Source: Aplectana chamaeleonis (Eukaryota; Nematoda; Chromadorea; Rhabditida; Cosmocercidae). Taken from it: a DNA stretch of 64,000 bases. The notes under the pieces are model-generated. The model had not been told where the DNA came from and ran no database searches. It was given only the letters and a program-made list of their open reading frames with translations. The stretch spans positions 310,001 through 374,000 of the forward strand of contig JAPDOI010000445.1 of NCBI GenBank assembly GCA_029168955.1, given 5' to 3'. Made by a program: the position numbers and the translations under genes. Shown here in pieces: positions 54,001 through 62,342 of this stretch (positions are counted from its first letter, which is position 1; every line of letters begins with the position of its first letter).

Positions 54001-55593
54001 TTGGGACACTGCATCCTCCTTGCACGCTCTGCAGATGTTGGCGACCGCGGTGCCCATGTCGTTGCCCAGCAGCCACTCGTAGTACACGAACGTACGAATT
54101 TGACTTTGGTCCATTTTAGCTTGTACTGGTAGCTAGACGCGGCGACTGCGCCTTATATACCCCTAGCGTAGAACTTTGGAGAACCTTCTAGAAGGTTCTT
54201 ACACTTGCCTGATTTTATAACACTTCTAAGGAAAATTATAGAATTTTGAAAATTTTCGGACACGAATTATTGGACGGCCTGGTACTTACTAGAACTATAT
54301 ATTTATGAGGTACTGAAGAACTGTGAGAAACTAGGAGTCATTACGCTAAGATGTTTGAAATGTAAAATCAGGGCAAAATAGAGTGCGATCTTACCGAATA
54401 TTCAAACTATCCATGCCTGATATTCGAATAAACGATTATTCCACTTCTTTGAATATTCGATTGTTCGAATAACCCGAATAATCCACTTCTTTGAATATTC
54501 GAATATTCGAATTTTTCGAATATTCGAATAATACTCGAATAAACGAATATTCGGGCAACACTCTACTGTACATATGTGGCGCAGAACTACATGGATGCAG
54601 CAGTTCATGATGTGGTTGGGCTTCTTATATGGGTTATTGGCCATAGCCGTTTTATAATTGTCTATCTTCACTACAACGTGAAAAACAGGCTCTTTCTACT
54701 GTAGGAAATGTTCCAATCAAGGAAAAATAAGAGAAATTAATTTGTCTGGACTTCTGCAGGTGCCACGATTGTGAACATTATAGCAGATGACGAAACTTTA
54801 GACAAGGAATCCGAAGGGGTGAGAAACGTTTTGTTAATTTGTAGGCCAGCTTTTTGCAAGCGAAAAATCCCGGATGTCATTGAAACTGGTCAGAGCTCTC
54901 TCTCTCTCCCTCTCTCTCTCTATTCGTAATTCACATCATTCGAGGCGCGAGCGGCGCGCGCGACGCCTGGGTCTCCGTCTGCCCTCTGCTCTCTCACTGT
55001 ATCTAACCTCTGCTCCTCACCAGCTCGCGTAGGAACCATGTAAATTTCGCCGTTTTATAGCCTGTACATTTAAAGACAAGGAGAGATGCAGAATTGTACA
55101 CAGTGTTGATAGAAGCAAAGACGGGACGAAGATTAAATACCTGTGACTGTCATCAAGGCAGTGAAGACGCAGAGTGCATGAACATGCTTGGAAGGCGTTT
55201 GGAATCGTTTGCGAAGAGCTCTCCATCTTGCGTCTATGCGTGGCGTCCCACTAGTCCACGTTTCTTACAAACATCTGTGTACCTTGCAGCGCTAGTTGCT
55301 GAAGCGCTGATGGGCCTATCTAAATCAGTTTCTATCGGTTCCAGATTAAAGCCCTTTACGCACGTCATTTCGCATTCTGCTATACTAAAGGCAGAGAAGA
55401 CGGCGAAAGTGTAAGTAAAAATGTGCTTCCAATTTTCACCAAGTAACAATAATATTTTTGTGTTCAGATGCTCATCTGCTCACCGACGCCACCCTGCTCA
55501 CGAATCTATGTTGAAAGTCGCATGAAGGCTGTTCAAACAGTTTTTGGATTTCCACGCAGTAACAGTCCGGAAGAAGAACTGATCAAATTTTGA
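48096..55593 (+). CDS. SAM-dependent methyltransferase-like protein (spermidine-synthase/METTL13-like fold), seven exons
   Basis: Exons 48096-48175, 48493-48745, 49770-49905, 50437-50565, 54760-54818, 55345-55410 and 55468-55593 join without a stop (phases 0-2-0-1-1-0-0) to 282 residues ending in TGA. Visible Rossmann motifs: LLIIGLAGGVINNF (motif I, about residues 91-104), VVDIDGVMEKIAKKW (acidic post-I), VVIDDGVHF and YDAVLIDVSY (motif II/III), then GATIVNII. This order is that of class I methyltransferases of the spermidine-synthase-like group; the substrate cannot be told, and the residues that bind putrescine were not identified. The first visible exon (RTECAHSIF) enters in phase 0 without ATG, so an N-terminal exon is missing. 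One acceptor (AAATTAAG before 50437) is weak. Introns are 0.06-4.2 kb; the 4.2-kb intron carries a mariner on the opposite strand. A decayed copy of the last exons is at 60700-61310. Confidence 0.82.
48990..49660. mobile_element. Intronic TIR element in the methyltransferase gene
   Basis: A 34-bp terminal inverted repeat with one mismatch lies at 48993-49026 (CGGGGCTTAGTACGTCGGCA...) and 49624-49657. The interior (about 600 bp) includes GC-rich CAGCAGC/GGCAGCA hairpins and no convincing transposase. It fills most of the intron between exons 2 and 3. Confidence 0.85.
50858..51073 (-). repeat. tRNA-related SINE-like unit, copy 1
   Basis: Minus strand: a 72-nt tRNA-like core at 50880-50951 with acceptor stem GTGTCGG/CTGACAC, perfect A box (TAGTGTATTGG) and near B box (GGTTCGATTCG). 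The anticodon stem is disrupted and position 33 is not T, so it is not a working tRNA. The flanks (AACTGTGTATGCACAACAGC and ATGGGTATGATCTGG on plus) are repeated in copy 2. It lies in the 4.2-kb methyltransferase intron. Confidence 0.7.
51136..51320 (-). repeat. tRNA-related SINE-like unit, copy 2
   Basis: Core at 51173-51244, again exactly 72 nt, with the same acceptor stem, A box TAGTGTAATGG and a weaker B box (AGTTCGATTTG). The anticodon stem is better paired (CTCGC/GCGAT) but the loop CGGGTAA lacks T33. It shares both flanks with copy 1, about 293 bp away. Confidence 0.7.
51391..51556. repeat. AT-rich GAATATTCGA-type tandem repeat, copy 1
   Basis: Runs of ATTCGAATA, CCACTTCTTTGAATATTCGA and their inverses, ending in a GGGCAACACTCTA word. 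A similar array in the same orientation lies at 54410-54570 in the same intron. Confidence 0.85.
51801..51896. repeat. Four tandem 24-bp units, each a small hairpin
   Basis: Units at 51801-51824, 51825-51848, 51849-51872 and 51873-51896 follow CACCGACACGCGTCGCGGTC plus GGCA. Each has CCGAC..GTCGG arms. On minus the block is open (CADCDECRFADRDACRC, an 8-residue repeat) but it lies in an intron and has no gene context. Confidence 0.8.
52157..52320. repeat. Near-perfect hairpin (inverted repeat)
   Basis: Arms of about 70 bp (52157-52227 and 52247-52320) match inversely: CCCCCTGTATTTGCGTCCTC against its complement, AACAGGGGT, CATCGGCGAC and ACAAATGTCACCGATGGCG. The loop is about 20 bp. It is a MITE-like foldback within the methyltransferase intron. 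Confidence 0.85.
52360..52458. repeat. Short tandem repeat of GCCGCGAAATAGCCGCTAAATA type
   Basis: The word (C)CGCGAAATAGC alternates with CGC(T/C)(A/C)AATA six to eight times with substitutions. Non-coding. Confidence 0.75.
53032..54282 (-). mobile_element. mariner-family DNA transposon (1,251 bp)
   Basis: Ends ACAGGTTGTACAATAATTC and the inverse GAATTATTGGACGGCCTGG, with TTTCGGACA just inside the right end, are inverted repeats of about 28 bp. Both sides show TA (53030-53031 and 54283-54284), the mariner target duplication. The element contains a frame-shifted transposase on minus and sits antisense in the 4.2-kb intron of the methyltransferase gene. Mariners of this size are known from hookworms (for example bandit); closeness to those was not tested. 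Confidence 0.93.
53090..54114 (-). pseudogene. mariner transposase, inactivated by frameshifts
   Basis: The frame starts at ATG 54114 (MDQSQIRTFVYYEWLLG) and shows the two helix-turn-helix regions (QRTVSCWFNRIESGD; TTRELATTLGCSKST). The frame breaks near 53800 and resumes as ANTVLARWIPHRL, containing the usual W-(V/I)-P-H-x-L linker. Catalytic acidic residues are visible in VTGDESWFLYDN and LLHDNARPHVAKE; the third is expected in YSPDLAP-x-DYHLF, which is cut by a one-base loss near 53298 and continues in the next frame as FRPLKHHLAGRK. Length fits the family's usual ~345 residues. At least two frameshifts, so no active enzyme is expected. Confidence 0.9.
54410..54570. repeat. AT-rich GAATATTCGA-type tandem repeat, copy 2
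   Basis: Same composition and same closing word (GGGCAACACTCTA) as the array at 51391-51556. Confidence 0.85.
54896..54922. repeat. (TC)n microsatellite
   Basis: CTCTCTCTC interrupted once by CCC, in the intron before exon 6 of the methyltransferase. Confidence 0.9.
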
Positions 55594-55802
55594 TGTAGAG
55601 AGCTTTGCGGAAAAAAATTGTCTTGTTCTGTACAGGAGTCTGTAATCATACTCTTACAAGACTAACGCAGTTACACCGTAAAAGCCAGACAAGTGAATAT
55701 TTCTAATTTGTTAATTGTCGATTTTCTCGAATGTCATATATCAATACAAATCTTGCTTGCGCTGTAAACTGAGAGTCTATGACTCCACGTTTCGGTACAC
55801 AG

Positions 55803-56268
55803 CAGGGGTGTGAGTTGACTAAAACTAATTTTTCGTTGAGCGCTAACCGCCAATTTTCAAAAAAAAAGGTTAATGCGTTAACACGTTAATTTCGCATTTG
55901 TTTGAAACTCAAAAAACATTAGCTGACCACAGCGAAAATCAATGGATCACCGGAGGTCACAGAGAAAAGTCATAAAATGCGTTCCGTACGAAACACCGTG
56001 ATCCAAACACTCCAAAATCGTAAATGAGTTCTCATGGATGTCCAATATTATAACCCGAGAATTGAGCCATAAGCTGACCGCTCCGCAAACCGACGCCAGT
56101 TTTGAAATTTGCCAATGGAGCTGATCAGTCAAGCCATAGCTTCACCACAATTAACGAACTTAGTTAACGTGATTCTTAGACTTTCGTTACGCGTTAATTG
56201 TTAATTTTCCAAAAAACGCGTTAACCCGTTAATGCGTTAACACGTTGATGTTACAACGCACAGCCCTG
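55803..56268. mobile_element. hAT-type MITE with 8-bp target duplication
   Basis: Ends CAGGGGTGTGAGTTG and CAACGCACAGCCCTG, flanked by identical GTACACAG (55795-55802 and 56269-56276). Sub-terminal AATGCGTTAACACGTTAA words occur in both halves. It is 466 bp and non-coding, 200 bp downstream of the methyltransferase stop. Confidence 0.9.
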
Positions 56269-56383
56269 GTACACAGAAAGGGTGCAATCTGTGAAACAGT
56301 CGACCATTACGGCATCTCCTCGCGCCTTTTTCAAACCTCCGTGTCGGCTGTCGATTCTGTGATCCAAGGCGACACCGTTAACA

Positions 56384-56872
56384 TTTAAAGGCGCAGTACA
56401 ACCCTAAAATGCCTCTAAAATCTTTTTTCTTGTCTTGAATAAGGTCCCATGCTGATTCTAATGATCTCCTTGTATTCGTTTAAGACTCGCTGGAACTGGA
56501 GTTATGCCCCTCGAAGGTTGTCTAAAATTGAGTGGCGAAAGCGTAGTGGCTTGTACCTTCCGTCACTCTCAACCGATCTATGCGTGCTGGCTTGGATGAA
56601 GAGAAAAGCTTGGAATAAAGGCAAGACTGGGGCTATGATCGAAAACCATCGCTCATCCCGCCTCCATTGAGCGTGAAAGGTCGTCAAGGGGGGGGGAGTG
56701 GGCGTGCCAATGTGGCTTCTTGCTGTGGGCTCCCTAGAGTGGCGAATTCCTATATCTCGCTAATTCGAAGGATTCGAGCGCTCGCATTTTGCAGATACTA
56801 TATATGATGGGCCTACTTCAAAAATATGTTGATTTCTCAAATTTCGCATTTGAAGTTGGACTGTGTCTTTAA
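56384..56872 (+). mobile_element. MITE family A, copy 3
   Basis: Ends TTTAAAGGCGCAGTACAACC and TGAAGTTGGACTGTGTCTTTAA. The interior has the family words GGTCCCATGCTGATTC and AACCATCGCTCATC. Confidence 0.8.
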
Positions 56873-57244
56873 GAGATCGCTCGCTCCACGGCGAATCTAT
56901 ACAGCGGACCAGTGCACTCCATGGTCAATCGTTTCCGTATGTAGCATGTGTGGACATAACTGGATCGTTCCTATTGGAACAGGATTTCTTACATGTTACA
57001 CAACCATTATTCCATTCTCACTCCACCTGAGAGTGTATTGCTACACAAAGAATTGGAGGAAGGGAAGCATTGATCATCTATTTTCTCACGGACCTGATAT
57101 GTTCAGATTTTCGAAGGTATTTCATTTGGAACGCACATGTTGTTTTGAAACATGACTTATCGCAAATTTTGAACGAACTGAACACGACTTGAACGTTTGT
57201 CTCTCAATTTTCAAAATTTTCTGTAGATTACAAAACATTGTTAA

Positions 57245-57766
57245 CCCATCCACGACCACGCCTAATTTTGAGTGACTGCACGTTCGGGTATTGCGTCACC
57301 GTATAACGTGTCCCACCGGTGGGACACGCTGGCTTTATTAGCGTCCCACGGGTAATTGCTTTCACTTTTTTGTATCTATATTGTAGCTAGCAACGATGAT
57401 CGAACAGTGTCAGAGTTGGAGCATCCGATTCACTTTCGTTATCGAGAAACATTTACCCAAACCAAAAAAGAGGAAAAAGAAATCCTAAGGTGCTTTTGAA
57501 GTTACTTTACAGCCGTTTTTTCCTCTACTTCAGCCTACCTAATTTTAGAAAACCCTGAATATGTTGTTGCATTTCACGTACTGATGGACCACAAGATTTT
57601 TATTCAAGACTTGGGTAGGTCAATACATTGATCATTAGTAGGTCCGAAAAGGGTTTTTTGTGGCGGAGAAATCGATTTTTGAAAAGGATGTCCCTCCGGT
57701 GGGGCACGCGATACGGGGTGGTAGTCAAAGCGTGTCTCACCGGTGGGACCCGTGGTTGTGGAAGGG
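57245..57766. mobile_element. TIR element carrying CCACCGGTGG palindromes
   Basis: The left end CCCATCCACGACCACG follows TTAA (57241-57244); the right end CGTGGTTGTGGAAGGG is its inverse. A 22-bp perfect palindrome (57306-57327) and two diverged copies near 57690 and 57733 contain CACCGGTGGG. TTAA plus CCC ends would suit a piggyBac-like MITE, but the right-hand TTAA is changed, so the superfamily is uncertain. Confidence 0.6.
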
Positions 57767-58672
57767 CTCAGACTGTACCGTCCGAAAACAACCTAAAGTG
57801 CTTGGAAATTGAGAAATGGACGGAGTTCAGGTACGTGATGCCCTACCAAGCCTAGTCCGATTTTCCGGTCAAAACACTAAAAGGGTCTGGCAGTTGGAAT
57901 CTGCGTATGATACCCCAGATCACTTATATGAGGTAAGGTGTATTTGATCTTGCTCACCATTGTACGTTGGGATACCGCAATATCAGTAACAGCTCCAGAT
58001 TCTGAGGATCAATGGCTCTAGTGTGATTGCAAATAAGAACCTTTTTGAGCATAGGGTCATCGCCAAAATGCTTTCTTGCAAAACCTTCCGTAACTTGGGA
58101 GCGTTGTTTGTATGTAACAAAGATGTACTAACAAACGCGTACCTGGAATATGTGAGATCACTAGTGGGGTGGTACTTTTGTCTCTCGCCCACATCTTAAG
58201 AAGGGTGTCAATACATTAGAGGAGGTTCTGAGAAGGTTTACAAGAAAAGTTTCCTTACAAAGGAAGGCTCTTGATATGAGCCCATAAAAGAAAAATACTC
58301 TCTTTTTGGTTCCGTTTTTGTATGTTTGTTTTAGGCAGTAATAGAATTATAAAATTTGTAGAATTTTTTTTTGAAAATTACATCATATAAAGCATATACT
58401 CGTCAGAATGGAATGGTGTTATATATGCGATGGCAAAGAATATTTTAAGATTCATGATTGAAAATTAAGATTGAAGAGACATGATTCAGAATCCAGGAAT
58501 CAAGAATGAGCTCTTGACACGTTGGAATCGCTCGGAAAGCACAGTGATGCTTGCATGACCTTCAACATGCAAACTAGAAAGCGGAATGTAGAAATAAATA
58601 AGCAATAGTAAAAGTGAATAATTAAGTTGACTAGAGCGCATTTTGGGGGAGACGCATCATTGTTTCTGAAAC

Positions 58673-58867
58673 ATGACTCTTCTGTTGATGACATTGCAAC
58701 TGTTGTCCCGTCTTGCATGCGTTTTCGGGGTGTATACTCCAGCATCTGAAGTAGCCCTGCCATCAGCTAGTTCCTCGCCTAGGTGTTGCGAAGAATCAAA
58801 AACCCAGAGTTCAGGGGAAAACATTCCTATCAAGTATATTTCTCAAAGAGAACGAAGTGAAGTTTAG
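58673..58867 (+). CDS. Possible small secreted peptide, low confidence
   Basis: A single-exon ATG frame of 64 residues with a signal-like start (MTLLLMTLQLLSRLACVFG), then a Ser/Glu-rich region with CC and an acidic/basic tail, ending in TAG. No family is recognised and an open frame of this size can arise by chance. Confidence 0.25.
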   Translation: MTLLLMTLQLLSRLACVFGVYTPASEVALPSASSSPRCCEESKTQSSGENIPIKYISQRERSEV

Positions 58868-59868
58868 TCATCAAGAGTGTATGTGACGAAACTTAAACCC
58901 CTGATACCCATAGCTACAATATGACATTGAACTTGGGCGATGCAATCAGTCGATACGACAAAAACTTCGCATTGAAAATACAACGCTCAGCCCGACTCTG
59001 TTTAGTAATCGACACGATTAAAGGGCATCCAAATAGCTGCTCACTATCATGGAGCATCAAAAAGAGCCTAATCTAGGCCTATACTGACAACGTAATTATT
59101 GGCGATTCTGTTCTATGCAGCGACTCCAGCATGTTCAGTGGTTTTCTAAAAAGACGTCGGACATTCGCCCCCTTCATGTTACTTTTTACTACGGTGAGAT
59201 TTCAAAGAAAACTTAGACAAGTTATTCCATCAATGGCACTATGTCATTTCTTCTAAGTATAGAATATACAGTGACACAGAAATCAGGATTGTGATCTGAA
59301 TGTACTGAAATGGCAGAGTTGTCCCGTATTTTTCGTTTCGAATTCTACTCGGGACCGCTTCGCCTAAATGGAAAATCCTGATGTTTCGAACTGCCAAAGA
59401 CGGGTCAACTCTTCCATTTTTGTGCACTGAAACCACAACCCCAGAATTCATTTGGCGTGAGCTCTCGATGAAAACCGTATTCTCATTTTCTGCGAAGTGA
59501 TGGGGTCAAGAGCAGTGAGGTCTTGGCAACGACAAAAAATAAGATGGAAGAATGAATACAGATATCTCTTACCTTGTATCGTTTATTAGAATTTGTTGTT
59601 TTTTCTAGCACTGTGAGTGGCACATTAAAGGGGGGGGGTAGGAGAGGATGGAAAACTCTACCCGTAGTTATATACGTGAAATTCGAAACGTTTTTTTCAA
59701 CATGGGTTTTGATGACACGCGATACACGAACCACACTAATCATTCAATAATGACGACGTTTTTCCGTTTGAGTCAGTAAAACTATCTACACATTTGTTAA
59801 CATAAGCTAGCGCTGCGGCTTAGAAATACTAACAAGCAGTTTGAGGGTAGGTTTCGAGAAAATGATCA
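58868..59868. other. Unassigned stretch
   Basis: No supported gene; a G9 homopolymer lies near 59630. Confidence 0.35.
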
Positions 59869-60393
59869 TTAAAGGCAGTGGTCGCGATAAAATGCGCTTG
59901 TCTTCTTTTCCTCTCTCAACCCTTTTCTGGGTTTAGAGTAGGGCCTGTAAGAGAAAATCGCGAAAAAATCGCTGTTTTGGGCCAAATTGAAATCCTGAAC
60001 TTTCTTGTCTTCTGATAGCGGCCGAGCTCACTCCACATCATCGGCATCGACGATCTCTATAATCAAGAACATCAGCCGGCTCAAAATTGAATTTCAATCA
60101 ATGAACATTAATCTTCGAACTTATCTGCTCGATTATTTATGTACTCATCTAGTCAAAAATGTTGACTGAAATTTATGTACTCATCTAGTCAAAAATGTTG
60201 ACTGAAGTGCTTGTCTTCACTGTTCAAGTGTTTTTATTAGGTGAATTTGCATTTATTTCTTCCTCTGAATGTCGATGATTTTTGACTGCTCTGCATGAGA
60301 CCGCGATCTTTGTGGGCGGAGTTGTGCACGTGTGCACGGACTGGCATCTTTTGGCCCTAGAAACTCTAATTCTAGCCTGCTTTTCACCGCGCT
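59869..60393 (+). mobile_element. MITE family C, copy 4 (right end lost)
   Basis: The left end TTAAAGGCAGTGGTCGCG and the interior are as in copy 1. A 36-bp direct duplication (ATTTATGTACTCATCTAGTC...) lies at about 60133-60205. Homology ends after TTTTCACCGCGCT, before the right terminus. Confidence 0.85.
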
Positions 60394-60699
60394 CTCAACT
60401 CCACAAGATATTCAAAGCAGTTCTAGAGACCTTGCTATGCCAAGACACCTTTGTCTTTGCTAGTATCTTGTAGCAACATTGCACGAGCTATAGGCGCTCT
60501 TAACAAAACTCATTCTCAAGTAAGCGTTGTACGGTTCTGACGCGGTTCGGAAATGAAGTGGCTAGGGCACAATGTCCAGTTCTATGCTTTGAGCGTCAAA
60601 GATGGTGTGATCAATAATTGCAAGAAAAACCCTGGCTACATGGCCATGTCTGCAATTCAGATGAGCTTTGCTGGCCACACAGTTTTAGAATTTTTTCAG

Positions 60700-61310
60700 G
60701 AGCACTAGTAGCCACTATTGTCGCGTAAACCGACCATGTTGAGGAGGTGTCGACTCAGGTAGGGAACAAAATTTGCTAGTCATCTATTAAAGGCAGTTCC
60801 TACAACAGATTTCACATTCAAGTAAAGTCTCCATGTTATATGGAAGTTTCAAAGCTCAACATAACAAGGCAAGTTTCTGCAGCACCCAAAAGCCGGGTTT
60901 TCGGAGTTATCGCGGCTATTAGTCCACATTCCTCCACCACCTACACCCCCCCCCCCTTGAGGCGCATAGAGGTGATGTCCTCTGCTTCGTACCTAGGAAA
61001 GAAAGGGTTTCGGTTTCTCATCTGCTTCTGAGCTGAGTACAGACTTAATTTTTTGCAGAGTTTTCAGAATTTCTTCAAGGATTGTGCACTAATTAAGGTG
61101 GAGCTACTCTACTCTCAACATTTTCACAGTTGCTACCGAAGAATCATTGAACCTCAGGAACAAGTGAGTTATCCTGGCTTTCCATACACTCTGTTGCAGG
61201 CATAAACTTAATTTCAGATGCTCCTCTGCACGAACAACAAACATGAATGATGACCTTCATTCATTAAACAATTTGGGATCGTGAAGAAGAACCTAGGATT
61301 CGACTTCTGA
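60700..61310 (+). pseudogene. C-terminal pseudogene copy of the methyltransferase
   Basis: Three segments match the last three exons of the gene at 48096-55593 in order and phase. After TTTTTTCAG, 60700 reads GALVATIVA then a stop (parallel to GATIVNIIA, phase 1). Exon 61059-61163 (after TTTTGCAG, donor GTGAGT, phase 0) reads SFQNFFKDCALIKVE and LLYSQHFHSCYRRI, parallel to LYARHFAFCY. Exon 61218-61310 (after ATTTCAG) reads MLLCTNNKHE, two consecutive TGA stops, then in the same frame FIKQFGIVKKNLGFDF and a final TGA. The catalytic core exons are absent in this window. Conserved splice sites suggest decay of a tandem paralogue rather than a processed copy. Confidence 0.75.
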
Positions 61311-61858
61311 AATCCGTGCAACATCAAAGACATTGCCAAGAGATCAAGAAGTTGCGGATAAGAAGTAGTTGTATGATAAACTGTGAAGCATTTTTCGAAG
61401 ATTGAAACCTATCGAAGGCCTTCTAATTGCATAAAAACTGATTTTCCCAATTAGGCGATTTACTAGTGGTGCTGCAAATGGTGTTACAGACATGCTTCAC
61501 TCAACAAACACATATCGCACAATCGCGGAGGTTGAAGGTAGATACGGGGGTCCTGCCCCACATTTAGAGCTTGAAAGCAGTGTTCACGAGGATCCACAAA
61601 AACGGATTACTGCGTACTCCTCACTATATGGAACTTGCGAAAAATTATTTGCCTCAAGAAAGGATTGTTCTCACGCATCAGCTAGCACCATTTTCGTTTC
61701 TCTCACCGACTGACTAGATCGCGGACACTGACTAGATCGATCTGGTGGTCAAGCAATCGTGTAAGGTTCCGTCCATAGCAGACGACCCAGCGCCAAGTGA
61801 CGCTGGGGGTTTGCATCTTGAACATTCGTTATTGATCTGGGGCGGTAGTAATATGGCC
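61311..61858. other. Unassigned stretch
   Basis: An ATG frame at 61492-61713 (73 codons) contains a GCAGTGTTCACGAGGA word resembling the family B terminus, so it is probably repeat-derived. Confidence 0.3.
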
Positions 61859-62342
61859 TTAAAGGCACAGTCCAAGCTCAGGGACGAAATCTGAGAATTC
61901 GACATCATTGCGAAGTTAGCAAACCCTATATAGCCCCTGCCAAATGCGAGCTCTCAATTCCTCCGAATAAGCGAGATATAGGGGGAAGCTACCCTGGGCG
62001 CCCATACCAGGAAGCCACTTTGGCACGCCCCCCTTACGATGTTTTGTGCTCAACAGCGGCGAGATGAGCGATGGTATCCAACAAGTAGCACCGTTCTTCC
62101 CTTTATTTCCAGCATCTTTTTTCATTCAGGTCGGTTCGCATATATCGCTTTCAAATGACGGAAGTTACGAGCATCGGACAACTCGTCCACCATGCTCTCC
62201 TAGCACAATTTTTGAGGGGCCATAACTTTCTTCTCAGGGGGTTTTGCACGATTCCAAGGACATCATTGGAATCAGAGTGAGACCGTTTTCAAGATAGGCG
62301 GAAAAACAGAAAAACGATTCCGAGGTTGGACTGTGCCTTTAA
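61859..62342 (+). mobile_element. MITE family A, copy 4
   Basis: Ends TTAAAGGCACAGTCCAAGCT and GAGGTTGGACTGTGCCTTTAA (22-bp inverted repeat with one or two mismatches). The interior is shared with copies 1 and 2. Confidence 0.88.

Noticed and set aside
55062..55414. Long open frame (about 117 codons) between methyltransferase exons 5 and 6
   Set aside because: An acceptor-like TTTTATAG and a donor GTAAGT bracket it, but using exon 55345-55410 in another frame restores the family's LY.RHF..CY segment and matches phase on both sides; the long frame would shift the last exon out of frame.
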